Source: Bacteroidales bacterium
GTDB taxonomy: Bacteria > Bacteroidota > Bacteroidia > Bacteroidales > UBA1402
Direction: 5' to 3'
Assembly (NCBI GenBank): GCA_021373135.1
Contig: JAJFTH010000003.1
Span: forward strand, 248,001 to 312,000
Length of the DNA: 64,000 bases
Position numbers and translations under genes: made by a program. The notes beneath the pieces are model-generated. The model ran no database searches and was not told the origin of the DNA. It saw only the letters and a program-made list of their open reading frames with translations. This document shows, piece after piece, positions 54,748-64,000 of the stretch (positions within the stretch are counted from its first letter, which is position 1; each line of letters starts with the position of its first letter).

Positions 54748-56658
54748 ATGGACAAAAATACCATCTTAGGGTTTGTTCTGATGTTTTTTATCATCATCGG
54801 CTTCAGCTATTTAAACAAGCCATCTCAAGAGCAGTTCGATGCGACCAAAGAACAAAAGAGGCTGAACGACTCTATCGCTTTAGCTTCAAATCTTCAAAAA
54901 GAAGCTGACCTAAAGTCTGACTCTATCGCGAGCTTTCATGCCGAATCCGGAGACAGTGCGACGGCTTTGACATCAGACTCAACCGATTCAAAAATGAAAT
55001 TTGGGGCATTTTCATCATTGGCTTCCGGAGAAAATACCCATACCACCTTCGAAAACGATTTGTTTGAATTGACCATGTCATCCAAGGGTGGTCGTATTGC
55101 TTCAGTAAGATTGAAGAAATTTGTTACCGGAGACTCCTTACCTCTGATTCTTTTTGAAGAGGAAACCTCCAAATTCGGTTTTACATTCTTTACATCCGAC
55201 AGTCGATTGGTCAATACAGAAGACTTGTATTTTAAGGAAATACCTTCAGGGAATCCTTTAAAATTTATCTACCGCCTTGCCGTTACTGACAGTTCATGGA
55301 TGGACTTTATCTATACGCTTAAAAAGAATGATTATAAGTTGTCTTTTGAAATCAAAGGTAAAAACATGGATCAAGTGATGCAATCCAACAACAATATCCT
55401 TGATTTCAATTGGGCAATGAAAATGCGTCAGCAAGAAAAAGGACGGACATTTGAAGAAAGATACTCCGTCCTGAATTATAAATACGTGGCCGATGAGGTT
55501 GATAAGCTCAATGCCGCCAAAGACGACAATGAAAAAATCGCCAACACGCTCAAATGGGTTTCGTTTAAGGATCAGTTCTTTGCATGTATCGCCATTGCTG
55601 ACAAAGGTTTCACATCCAACAACCTGTCATCCAAGGTAGAAGAAAAAACATCACCATACATCAAGAGTTACGATATGACTTCTTCTGTTGATTTCGACAT
55701 AAGAGGCTCACAAAATACCAAGATGGAGTTTTATTTTGGTCCTATCAAACATGCCTTGCTGAAAAGTTATGACAAAGGTATCGCCAAGGACAATCAACTT
55801 GATCTGGATAAAATTGTTCCTCTCGGCGGCAAAATCATCCGTTGGGCCAATACGGGCATTATCCTTCCAATGTTCGACCTCTTCGGAAAATTCATCAGCA
55901 ATTATGGGGTCATCATCTTACTCATGACCCTCGTGATCAAGTTGCTCATCTTTCCTTTTACCTATAAGTCATACATGTCATCAGCCAAGATGCGTGTGCT
56001 GCAACCCCAGATACAGGAAATCAACGATAAATTTCCCGGGACCGAACGTGCAGCCGAACGCTCTCAGGCAACCATGAATTTATATAGACAAGTAGGTGTC
56101 AGTCCAATGGGCGGATGTTTGCCGATGTTGTTCCAGATGCCCATCCTTTTTGCCATGTACTCTTTCTTTCCTTCCTCCATCGAGTTGCGACAGCAAAGTT
56201 TTCTTTGGGCACACGACCTTTCCTCTTATGATGCCATCATCACCTGGTCAGGAAACATTCCACTGGTAACAAAATATTTTGGTAATCACATCAGTTTGTT
56301 TTGCTTATTGATGACCATTACCAATATCATCTATACCAACATCAGCATGAAAACCCAGCCGACCAACAATCAGATGCCGGGTATGAAAACCATGATGTAT
56401 ATGATGCCTGTGATGTTCCTGTTCATGTTCAACCAGTATGCTTCAGGTTTAAGCTTCTACTTCTTCATTTCCACTTTGATCACCATCATTCAAACGTATG
56501 CCATCAGAGCCACCATCAACGAAGATAAACTTTTGGCACAACTGAACGAAAACAAGAAAAAGCCAGTCAAGAAATCAGGCTTTGCCGCTCGTCTGGAGCA
56601 AGCTCAGAAAGAACAACAAAAGATGTTGAAAGAACAGCAAAAAAACAAACGCAAATAA
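54748..56658 (+). CDS. yidC: Membrane protein insertase
   Basis: This 636-residue protein has an N-terminal helix (ILGFVLMFFIIIGFSYL), a large periplasmic beta domain (residues about 90-350) and the conserved insertase core of five helices with YKSYMSSAKMRVLQPQIQEI and MGGCLPMLFQMPILFAMYSF. The C-terminus is strongly basic for ribosome contact. It inserts membrane proteins alone or with SecYEG. It ends at a terminator at 56695-56718. Confidence 0.95.
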   Translation: MDKNTILGFVLMFFIIIGFSYLNKPSQEQFDATKEQKRLNDSIALASNLQKEADLKSDSIASFHAESGDSATALTSDSTDSKMKFGAFSSLASGENTHTTFENDLFELTMSSKGGRIASVRLKKFVTGDSLPLILFEEETSKFGFTFFTSDSRLVNTEDLYFKEIPSGNPLKFIYRLAVTDSSWMDFIYTLKKNDYKLSFEIKGKNMDQVMQSNNNILDFNWAMKMRQQEKGRTFEERYSVLNYKYVADEVDKLNAAKDDNEKIANTLKWVSFKDQFFACIAIADKGFTSNNLSSKVEEKTSPYIKSYDMTSSVDFDIRGSQNTKMEFYFGPIKHALLKSYDKGIAKDNQLDLDKIVPLGGKIIRWANTGIILPMFDLFGKFISNYGVIILLMTLVIKLLIFPFTYKSYMSSAKMRVLQPQIQEINDKFPGTERAAERSQATMNLYRQVGVSPMGGCLPMLFQMPILFAMYSFFPSSIELRQQSFLWAHDLSSYDAIITWSGNIPLVTKYFGNHISLFCLLMTITNIIYTNISMKTQPTNNQMPGMKTMMYMMPVMFLFMFNQYASGLSFYFFISTLITIIQTYAIRATINEDKLLAQLNENKKKPVKKSGFAARLEQAQKEQQKMLKEQQKNKRK

Positions 56659-56694
56659 TTTCTATCGGTGATAAGAAAACAAAGAGCACTCCCA

Positions 56695-56718
56695 AGTTGT
56701 ATGTGGAAGTGCTTTTTT
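56695..56718 (+). terminator. Terminator of yidC
   Basis: AGCACT and AGTGCT (plus an inner CC/GG pair) form a hairpin followed by six T. Confidence 0.75.
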
Positions 56719-56849
56719 GTTATATTTATTCTTCATCCTTTTATAAGAAAACAAAAGTCTTTTTGAGTACTTTTGTACCGGCGTATGAACGATGATATTT
56801 CGTCAAACGTTAATTTATACGTTGGAACCAACTAAAAAACGCAGTCATC

Positions 56850-59345
56850 ATGATAACTATCAAGGACAGGACGTGGATGAACCGTTTAAAAGATATTTTA
56901 AAGAAAGTCATTATCTGGATCAATCCATATCTGAAACTTCTCAGGGATTTTTTAAAAGCCCTTTATCATAGACATAAAGAGACTTACGGAAAGGCAAAAT
57001 GGCATAAGAGACTGCTGATTATCTTCACGGATGTGATGATGGTCTTTTTCCTTTTCTTAGTTTGTGTAGACATGAACTTTTTCTGGCTATTCGGAAAATC
57101 TCCGAGTATGCTGAGTATCAGCGACCCTCAACAAAGTGAAGCCTCTGAAATATACAGCGAAGACGGCAAGATCATCGGCAAGTATTTCAAGGAAAACCGA
57201 ACACCGGTTGAATTTGAAGAGATTGCTCCCATCATGATCAAAACGTTGATTTGTACGGAAGATGAACGATTTTACACGCACTTTGGCATTGACGTCCAGG
57301 GCTTGTTTGCCGCAGCACGGGATATAGCCAAGGGTAATCCCCGCGGTGCCAGTACCATCACCCAGCAGTTGGTAAAGAATCTGTTCAAGACCCGTTCCCA
57401 ATATTCCAAAGGATTGATGGGATTTATTCCGGGTATCAGACTGATTGTCATGAAATCAAAAGAATGGATTACGGCAGTCAAGATTGAAATGTTTTATTCA
57501 AAAAAAGAGATACTGACCATGTATCTCAACACCGTGGATTTCGGAAGTAATGCCTATGGTATCAAAACAGCCTGTAAAACATATTTCGACAACACTCCAG
57601 CCGATCTGACCATAGAAGAAGCAGCCACTTTGGTCGGTTTACTCAAGGCCACGACCTACTATAATCCAAAAGTCAATCCTAAAAACAGTCTGAAACGCAG
57701 GAATGTAGTTTTGGAAAACCTGAAAAATCATAAAATCATCACCGCTGCCGAATTTGATTCAATCAAGGATATTCCCATCAGGCTTCAATACAAGATTGAA
57801 AGAAATTATGACGGCAATGCCCTGTATTTCAGGGAAGCAGTGGCAGCACAATTGCAAGACTGGTGTGAGGAAAACGATATTGACCTATATTCAGATGGCC
57901 TGAAGATTTACACCACCATCGACACCCGTATGCAAAAATATGCAGAAGAAGCAGTTGACAAACAAATGCGTATCGTCCAAAACAACTTCAATAACCACTG
58001 GGGAAAAGAAAATCCCTGGCAAGACGAAAACCATCAGGAAATTATCGGCTTCATCGAAACCCTGGCGAAAAGGACCAGTATCTATAAATCGCTGGCCGAG
58101 AGATACAAGGACACTCCTGATTCTATAGACTACTTTATGAACAAGCCGCATAAGGTGATTGTCTTTGACTATAAAGAGGGTAAAAAGGTGCTCAATATCA
58201 GTACTATGGACTCTATCCGCTATATGGAACATTTCATGCACAGCGGTTTTGTAGCCATGGAGCCTCAGACTGGTTATATCAAAGCTTGGGTCGGAGACAT
58301 TGATTTCAATTTCTGGAAATACGACAAAGTATTATCCAAACGTCAGCCGGGATCCACCTTCAAACTTTTTGTCTATGCAACCGCCTTCAACAAAGGAATG
58401 AGCCCCTGTGATTACCGAAAAGACAACTATGTTGACTGGGAAGTCATGGAAAAAGGACAACCGAAACTCTGGACACCTCACAATGCAAACGGAACCTTCA
58501 CCGGTCAGAATTTGACACTCAAAGCCGCATTTGCACGATCCATCAATAGTATAGCTGTAGCCCTGGCAAAAGAAGTCGGTATTAGCAATATTGTTGAAAC
58601 AGCTTACAACATGGGTATCAAGACTCCTTTGCACGAGATACCGTCCGTATCTCTGGGCTCTTCAGACGTTTCCTTGCTTGAATTGGTGAATGCCTATTGT
58701 ACAGCCATCAATGACGGCATGACTCACGATCCCGTGCTCGTGACACGTATCGAAGACCGGAATGGCAAAGTCATCTATGAACACAAGCTAAAACAGACAC
58801 AAGGCATCCCCTATCAGACAGCCTTCCTGATGACGCAATTGCTGAGAGCCGGACTAACAGAACCGATGGCGACCACTCAAGCACTCTGGAGTTTCGACAT
58901 TTTCCGCTATGACACCGAATTCGGTGGAAAGACAGGAACATCATCCAATCACTCGGATGCCTGGTTTATAGGCGTATCGCCAAAATTAGTCGGTGGTGCA
59001 TGGGTTGGCGGTGAACATCGCAGTATCCACTTTAGGACAGGTAGACTCGGTGAAGGTAGTAAGACCGCCCTGCCGATTTTCGGATATTTTATGGAAAAGG
59101 TTCTGGCTGATAAAAGCCTGGCCAGATATCGTGGAAAATTTCCGGAACCAAAAAGTGAAATTACCGTTCCATATAGTTGCCAAACACCTTATACGGTTGC
59201 AGATTCAGACTCCGTTTCTTCCAACCCGGACAGTTTATCCCGCATCCCGGAAGAAGGAATCATTACAGATGAATCTTTAGATAAAGAAATTGACGAGTTA
59301 CTACTCGAAGAAGGTGATACAAAAACCGAAGAAATCAGACCGTAA
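56850..59345 (+). CDS. Class A penicillin-binding protein (PBP1A-like)
   Basis: This 831-residue bifunctional cell-wall synthase has one transmembrane helix (residues about 55-78) and a GT51 glycosyltransferase domain with EDERFYTHFGID (catalytic Glu near 137) and GASTITQQLVKNLF. Its transpeptidase domain has the active serine in PGSTFKLF (near 501), SINS and KTGTSS (near 694). The start may be 56850 or nine codons later. A TACTTTTG -10 lies at 56768-56775. Confidence 0.93.
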   Translation: MITIKDRTWMNRLKDILKKVIIWINPYLKLLRDFLKALYHRHKETYGKAKWHKRLLIIFTDVMMVFFLFLVCVDMNFFWLFGKSPSMLSISDPQQSEASEIYSEDGKIIGKYFKENRTPVEFEEIAPIMIKTLICTEDERFYTHFGIDVQGLFAAARDIAKGNPRGASTITQQLVKNLFKTRSQYSKGLMGFIPGIRLIVMKSKEWITAVKIEMFYSKKEILTMYLNTVDFGSNAYGIKTACKTYFDNTPADLTIEEAATLVGLLKATTYYNPKVNPKNSLKRRNVVLENLKNHKIITAAEFDSIKDIPIRLQYKIERNYDGNALYFREAVAAQLQDWCEENDIDLYSDGLKIYTTIDTRMQKYAEEAVDKQMRIVQNNFNNHWGKENPWQDENHQEIIGFIETLAKRTSIYKSLAERYKDTPDSIDYFMNKPHKVIVFDYKEGKKVLNISTMDSIRYMEHFMHSGFVAMEPQTGYIKAWVGDIDFNFWKYDKVLSKRQPGSTFKLFVYATAFNKGMSPCDYRKDNYVDWEVMEKGQPKLWTPHNANGTFTGQNLTLKAAFARSINSIAVALAKEVGISNIVETAYNMGIKTPLHEIPSVSLGSSDVSLLELVNAYCTAINDGMTHDPVLVTRIEDRNGKVIYEHKLKQTQGIPYQTAFLMTQLLRAGLTEPMATTQALWSFDIFRYDTEFGGKTGTSSNHSDAWFIGVSPKLVGGAWVGGEHRSIHFRTGRLGEGSKTALPIFGYFMEKVLADKSLARYRGKFPEPKSEITVPYSCQTPYTVADSDSVSSNPDSLSRIPEEGIITDESLDKEIDELLLEEGDTKTEEIRP

Positions 59346-59358
59346 CAGAGACTCTCTA

Positions 59359-61647
59359 TTATTTCTTATTTTTGATATCCTGAATATGAAACCGGCTGGA
59401 TTTCTTATTGATGATCAGGGTTGAAGGAATACTTTCCAACACCTTGTTTCCTGAAACGGTAAACTTGTTCCAGGTTTTATAACTGATCAGCATAAAGCTA
59501 AATCCGGAAATATATGGAGGCGTTAGATGCGTGTGCTTGCTAATTTTTATATAATTAGGAAATTCCTCTTTAAGTTCACCAACAAATCGTCCGATTGATT
59601 CGTTGGTGGCAATCAGATTGTTTACATCAAGGATGCGTATGGAAACCTCTGAATTGTTATGCAACAGACGGCGGGCGTAACGCAATAAAAATTCATCATG
59701 CTCATCGTCAAGCAGCACCAACGTTCTGGATATTTTCGAAAAATTCCGATTTACAAAAATGCCGACACTACACTTGCTGTTTTCAATGAAATAACGTGTC
59801 TTATCCTTGATAAGTGAGCCGGGATAGAAAAAGTTTTTTCTGAAAAAAGATTTCCCCGGTAAGTTCACACCTGCACCGACCAATAAGAAATCATAATTAT
59901 TGACATTCACGTTATGAACAATCTCATGACCGATATTGTCCGTCACTTTATACTCTGTTTCAATTGGAATATTCAGAGAATCAGCTACTTCACGCATAAC
60001 TTTGAAACTTTCAGTAGAAAATTCTTCACCATGTATGGGATTGATATCCGTACCCACCGTAATATGTAATACCGTTACAGCCAAACTATTTTGGGATCCG
60101 TCCAATACCGTTTTTGCAACATGGAGCAAAGGTCTCCCGTTCTCAGGATTACCACATGCAACCAAAGCCTTGAAAATGCCGAAAGCTTGCTGCTCCTTCA
60201 GTTCTTCATGTATGTTTCTGGCTGGAAACAGTTTATAAATTAAAGACATCAGAGGTGTTGTCATAAAAGTGGTGACCAACGCCATAATGACAAGCATCAC
60301 GAAAATAGTCGGCGGTAAAATGCCCATTTCGTACCCGATATTCAGCACGATTAGTTCCATCAGACCTCTGGTATTCATAAGAATGCCTAAAGAAAGGCTG
60401 TCCCGCCAAGATTCACCAAGTATGCGGGCTGTCAAAGCACTTCCGCCGAATTTTCCAAGAATGGCAACCAAAATGAACAAAGCACAAATTCCCCACAAAT
60501 AGGGTGTATTGAGCAATCCGATTTCAGTTCGAAGTCCCGTGAACACGAAGAACAAAGGCAACAGGAAAGTCACGGAAACATCTTCCACTTTATCAATGAT
60601 CAATTTCCTGAAATTCGGCAAAGGAGGCATGACCACACCGGCCAGAAAAGCACCGAAAAGCGCATGGATACCAATCAATTGAGTGGCTAAAGCAGAAGAA
60701 ATCAAAACCAAAAAAATAAAAGCAACAATACTCTTATTGACCACTTCGCTGTTTTTATAAATTTCTCCGATGCGTTTCATAAAAGGTCTTACCGCAAAAA
60801 TCATGACTCCTACGTATATTATTGCCAATCCTATGGTATAAAGTGACCCGGAAAGGCTCCCTGTTTTAGAAATCGCAATAATTGCAGCCAACATACACCA
60901 AGCTGTAACGTCATTAATAGCAGCACTGGCAAGAGCCAGAGTCCCAAGATGCGTTTTGGTTTGTCCTTTTTCCTGTATGATTCTGGCCAGAACAGGAAAA
61001 GCGGTGATACTCATGGAAATACCAATAAACAAAGCAAAGGACAGAAAATCAGTATGTCCGGCAGCAAACTCACCATACGCAAAATAGGCTAAAGCCATCC
61101 CTAAGCAAAACGGGAAAATGATACTTGCATGACTGATTACATAGGTTTCACTGAGTCTGCCTTTTAAATCGCGTAGATTTAACTCCATACCGATGGTGAA
61201 CATAAACAAGATCAGTCCGACTTGACTTAGTATATACAAATTACCAAGAGAATCCGGTGCAAACAAAAAATTGAAAGTACCCGGAAAAAATTTACCCAAA
61301 AGTGACGGTCCAAGTACAATGCCCGCCAAAATCTCACCAATCACAGTAGGTTGACCGATTTTAGCAAAAAAATGGCCAAAAAGTCTTGAAACAATAAGAA
61401 TGGATATGATCTGAAGCAACAGTATGGCCGATGGTTCTGCCATATTATGCATAAAGGAATGTATAAACAGTTCAAAACTGCTTCCCAAATACGCAGGAGC
61501 ACCTGGGACAATTAAATTACGCGTTTTTTCAATCTGATGTTCGAAGGTTCCACCTTTAAGTACTATAAAGTATATCATTGCGCCGAAAAGCGACAACACG
61601 CAGATATAAAAAAGCCAGACCTTAATATTATTATTTTTTTTCATCAT
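59359..61647 (-). CDS. CPA2-family cation:proton antiporter with C-terminal stress domain
   Basis: This 762-residue protein has one extra N-terminal helix, a 12-helix Na/H exchanger domain (IGQPTVIGEILAGIVLGPSLLG, SAAINDVTAWCMLA with the transport Asp, and HALFGAFLAGVVMP) and a cytoplasmic C-terminal half of about 280 residues resembling universal stress protein folds. It exchanges Na or K for protons. It is convergent with the PBP gene. Confidence 0.88.
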   Translation of the reverse strand: MMKKNNNIKVWLFYICVLSLFGAMIYFIVLKGGTFEHQIEKTRNLIVPGAPAYLGSSFELFIHSFMHNMAEPSAILLLQIISILIVSRLFGHFFAKIGQPTVIGEILAGIVLGPSLLGKFFPGTFNFLFAPDSLGNLYILSQVGLILFMFTIGMELNLRDLKGRLSETYVISHASIIFPFCLGMALAYFAYGEFAAGHTDFLSFALFIGISMSITAFPVLARIIQEKGQTKTHLGTLALASAAINDVTAWCMLAAIIAISKTGSLSGSLYTIGLAIIYVGVMIFAVRPFMKRIGEIYKNSEVVNKSIVAFIFLVLISSALATQLIGIHALFGAFLAGVVMPPLPNFRKLIIDKVEDVSVTFLLPLFFVFTGLRTEIGLLNTPYLWGICALFILVAILGKFGGSALTARILGESWRDSLSLGILMNTRGLMELIVLNIGYEMGILPPTIFVMLVIMALVTTFMTTPLMSLIYKLFPARNIHEELKEQQAFGIFKALVACGNPENGRPLLHVAKTVLDGSQNSLAVTVLHITVGTDINPIHGEEFSTESFKVMREVADSLNIPIETEYKVTDNIGHEIVHNVNVNNYDFLLVGAGVNLPGKSFFRKNFFYPGSLIKDKTRYFIENSKCSVGIFVNRNFSKISRTLVLLDDEHDEFLLRYARRLLHNNSEVSIRILDVNNLIATNESIGRFVGELKEEFPNYIKISKHTHLTPPYISGFSFMLISYKTWNKFTVSGNKVLESIPSTLIINKKSSRFHIQDIKNKK

Positions 61648-61873
61648 AAGACAGTCTATTCATATAAGATATGATGTGATCCACTGCAATGCCGACAAGA
61701 ATGTTGATTGATAGCAGCTGAAGTTTTCATGGCAATCTTATTTTTAAGATCAACGAATTTCTCCTGCAAATATAAGGATTATTGGTCACCATCGAACAAA
61801 ACAGAATGTTTAAAAATAGGCCATAAAACTATTTAAAAGATGTATTTCCAAACTATGTCTCGGAAAAATAACT

Positions 61874-61881
61874 TACTTTTG
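61874..61881 (+). promoter_or_regulatory. -10 element of panB
   Basis: TACTTTTG fits TAnnTTTG, giving a leader of about 30 bases. The rest of the 272-base divergent spacer from the antiporter gene shows nothing definite. Confidence 0.45.
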
Positions 61882-61919
61882 TAAAATAATTTCCTTTATA
61901 CGGGATAAACATCATACAA

Positions 61920-62738
61920 ATGTCTGTACATCAAGAAGATTCACGCAAAGTGACCACCCACCGCTTGTTTGAGATGAAGCAGCGGGGAGAAAAAATTGCC
62001 ATGCTGACCGCATACGATTACTCCATGGCTAAGTTAATTGATCAAGCCGGAATGGATATCATCCTTGTCGGCGATTCCGCTTCCAACGTCATCGCCGGTA
62101 ACATTACTACCCTCCCCGTCACTCTCGATCAGATGATCTACCACGGCATGTCCGTTACCCGTGCTGTAAAAAGAGCACTCGTCCTTGTAGACATGCCTTT
62201 CGGGACTGTTTCCGGTAATTCGCTGGAATCCCTCAATGCTGCCATCCGGGTCATGAAAGAAACGGGTGCAGACGCCCTCAAGATTGAAGGTGGAAGAGAA
62301 GTGAGCGATGACATCAAAAAAATCATTGATGCCGGAATTCCCGTGATGGGACACCTCGGGCTGATGCCTCAGTCCATTAATAAATACGGCACCTACACTG
62401 TCCGGGCCAAAGACGAAGTAGAAGCAGAAAAACTCATGAATGACGCCAAATTGTTGCAGGAAATCGGCTGTTTTGCCATCACTCTTGAAAAGATACCGGC
62501 CAGCATCGGAAAAAAAATCGCCGACGAGCTTGAAATTCCAATTATTGGAATCGGAGCAGGAAACGGTGTTGATGGTCAAGTGCTCGTCATGCACGATATG
62601 CTTGGAATCACTCAATCATTTTCACCTAGATTTTTAAGAAGATATGCCAATTTGCAGGAAATCATTATCAATTCTGTCGGGAATTACATCAAAGACGTAA
62701 AAGAAAAAGATTTTCCAAACGATACCGAACAATATTGA
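61920..62738 (+). CDS. panB: 3-methyl-2-oxobutanoate hydroxymethyltransferase
   Basis: This 272-residue TIM-barrel enzyme has [28 protein letters not shown] (metal-binding Asp), MPFGT and KIEGG, all conserved in PanB. It makes ketopantoate from 2-oxoisovalerate and methylene-tetrahydrofolate. The next enzyme, a ketopantoate reductase homologue, is encoded at 16663-17583. The gene ends shortly before a perfect terminator. Confidence 0.94.
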   Translation: MSVHQEDSRKVTTHRLFEMKQRGEKIAMLTAYDYSMAKLIDQAGMDIILVGDSASNVIAGNITTLPVTLDQMIYHGMSVTRAVKRALVLVDMPFGTVSGNSLESLNAAIRVMKETGADALKIEGGREVSDDIKKIIDAGIPVMGHLGLMPQSINKYGTYTVRAKDEVEAEKLMNDAKLLQEIGCFAITLEKIPASIGKKIADELEIPIIGIGAGNGVDGQVLVMHDMLGITQSFSPRFLRRYANLQEIIINSVGNYIKDVKEKDFPNDTEQY

Positions 62739-62763
62739 TTGGCTTTTTTTGAAAAAAGCTGAC

Positions 62764-62796
62764 AAAGGATGCCTTTCTCTCTGAGTGGCATCCTTT
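62764..62796 (+). terminator. Terminator of panB
   Basis: AAAGGATGCC and its exact complement form a 10-bp stem with a 13-base loop, followed by TTTCCTGTTT. A second small A/T hairpin precedes it at 62741-62760. Confidence 0.8.
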
Positions 62797-62887
62797 CCTG
62801 TTTATTTTACCTGAATGCTTTGTGAGTTTGTGAGTTTTTTATGATATTTGCCAAAGAAATAAGTTCATATAACAAAACCATTTATTT

Positions 62888-64000
62888 ATGAAAAAATACC
62901 TGATTTTTACTTTGTTTTTGCTGGCAAATTTTGTTTTACAGGCTCAAATAAAGGAACCCATCAAATGGAACATCCAGCTTAAAAACGGAGCGAGTTCAGA
63001 TCAAGAAATCGTTTTCAAAGCCAGTATTGATGCCGGCTGGCACTTATATAACCAAAACTTGCCTGAAGGTGGTCCCGTATCAACCTCCTTTCATTTTGAC
63101 AAAACACAGGGTGTCAAACTGATTGGGAAAACCACATCCGCCTCAAAAGCCATTCGAAAAATGGATGATGTTTTTGGCATGGAACTCAGCTTTTTTGAAA
63201 AAGAAGCCGTCTTTATCCAGAAAATCAAAATTACAGACGCCAAAGCCTTCAACCTTGAAGGATACGTCGAATTCATGGGATGCAATAATGAAAGTTGCCT
63301 CCCTCCCACACCTGAAAACTTCACATTTAAGGCTAAGAATCTGGCAGGTCTCAAACTTTCCAAAACAGAAAAAGCGGAACCAGATAAAGAGATAAATCAA
63401 AACGGTAATGTACCATTAACCGATCAATCAAGCACAGACAGTTCTACCGCCACTTCAAGTTCAAACGTTGCCGAACCTATTTCTTCAGAAGTAGTCAACG
63501 AACTAAACAACAATTCCTTATGGACACCTGTCATCGGCAAATTACAGTCTTTAGGAGAAACCGGAGACTCACTGTCGGCAAACACCTCTTGGTGGATTCT
63601 GTTCATCACCGGATTTTTGGGAGGGCTCCTGGCACTCTTCACTCCATGCGTATGGCCTATCATCCCGATGACCGTCAGCTTTTTTCTCAAACGCAACAAA
63701 AACAAGAAAAAAGCCATCAAGGAAGCCGTCATGTACGGACTGTCCATCATCATCATTTATCTATTGTTAGGTCTCGGCATCACCGTTATTTTCGGAGCCA
63801 GTGCCCTCAACAGCCTTTCAACCAACGCCATTTTCAATCTGTTGTTTTTTGCCCTGCTTGTTTTGTTTGCTGTTTCCTTCTTTGGAGCCTTTGAACTTGT
63901 TCTTCCATCCTCATGGACCAACAAGATGGACCAAAAAGCCGATACGACATCAGGCCTTGTCAGCATCTTTTTCATGGCATTCACGCTGGTGCTCGTATCC
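62888..64000 (+). CDS. dsbD: Thiol:disulfide interchange protein DsbD, partial (C-terminus outside window)
   Basis: The first 371 residues are present. They include a signal peptide ending VLQAQ, an N-terminal immunoglobulin-like domain (GWHLYNQNLPEGG; the redox pair in FMGCNNESCLPP), a Ser/Thr-rich linker and the first helices of the membrane domain with FTPCVWPIIPMTVSFF. DsbD moves electrons from cytoplasmic thioredoxin to periplasmic acceptors. The C-terminal thioredoxin domain would lie beyond the edge. It may be the reductant for TlpA-like proteins such as that at 5486-6472. Confidence 0.92.
   Translation, partial: MKKYLIFTLFLLANFVLQAQIKEPIKWNIQLKNGASSDQEIVFKASIDAGWHLYNQNLPEGGPVSTSFHFDKTQGVKLIGKTTSASKAIRKMDDVFGMELSFFEKEAVFIQKIKITDAKAFNLEGYVEFMGCNNESCLPPTPENFTFKAKNLAGLKLSKTEKAEPDKEINQNGNVPLTDQSSTDSSTATSSSNVAEPISSEVVNELNNNSLWTPVIGKLQSLGETGDSLSANTSWWILFITGFLGGLLALFTPCVWPIIPMTVSFFLKRNKNKKKAIKEAVMYGLSIIIIYLLLGLGITVIFGASALNSLSTNAIFNLLFFALLVLFAVSFFGAFELVLPSSWTNKMDQKADTTSGLVSIFFMAFTLVLVS

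Overview
The window looks like a chromosomal segment of a Bacteroidetes bacterium, most likely an anaerobic member of the Bacteroidales. Promoter -10 elements have the phylum-specific form TAnnTTTG, and Shine-Dalgarno sequences are mostly absent. Several families typical of the phylum are present: a type IX secretion plug protein, GH109 glycosidases, a DUF4369/thioredoxin protein, a DUF3078 protein, a putative porin, a DUF6913 protein and many short lipoproteins. An Rnf complex and an indolepyruvate oxidoreductase point to ferredoxin-based anaerobic metabolism. The genus cannot be fixed from sequence alone.

Layout. Positions 1-2000 hold a partial cupin gene, two decayed fragments and a lipoprotein/barrel protein. 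Positions 2183-7905 hold the plug protein, an AlaX-type tRNA editing protein and two divergent GH109-like genes flanking a thioredoxin-like protein. Positions 8001-15184 carry mltG and an apparent operon iorA-iorB followed by two tandem acyl-CoA ligases. After tRNA-Ser(GCU) come an MFS transporter and a ketopantoate reductase homologue. Positions 17704-24223 form a complete arsenic operon on the minus strand, arsR-arsE-arsF-arsG-arsD-arsA-arsM-arsC-acr3, with a recognisable promoter and operator. Positions 24555-28663 carry a coiled-coil lipoprotein, an M48 protease and a large exported protein. Positions 28688-31860 form an AT-rich accessory stretch of small lipoproteins (PEGA/SHOCT, Bor-like), gene remnants and a GC-rich palindrome, ending beside tRNA-Cys(GCA).

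From 32037 to the end the content is mostly housekeeping. It includes a metallo-hydrolase, folC, a ligA-DUF6913 pair followed by dapA-pheT-yebC, a putative porin overlapping a solute-binding-like gene, galE, the operon rseC-rnfBCDGEA, a DUF3078 protein divergent from yidC, a class A penicillin-binding protein, a CPA2 antiporter, panB and a partial dsbD.

How the parts may work together. The ars operon should handle inorganic arsenate and arsenite (ArsC, ArsD/ArsA, Acr3), methylation (ArsM), and, through its ArsE/F/G-like genes, possibly nitro- or amino-aromatic arsenicals. IorAB would oxidise aryl-pyruvates with ferredoxin as electron acceptor, and Rnf could recover that energy as an ion gradient; this link is inferred. 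I found no clearly new biological system. The most interesting leads are the composite arsenic operon with its promoter-overlapping operator, a terminator hairpin in the dapA leader, a compositional island at 31535-31770, and several decayed duplicates.
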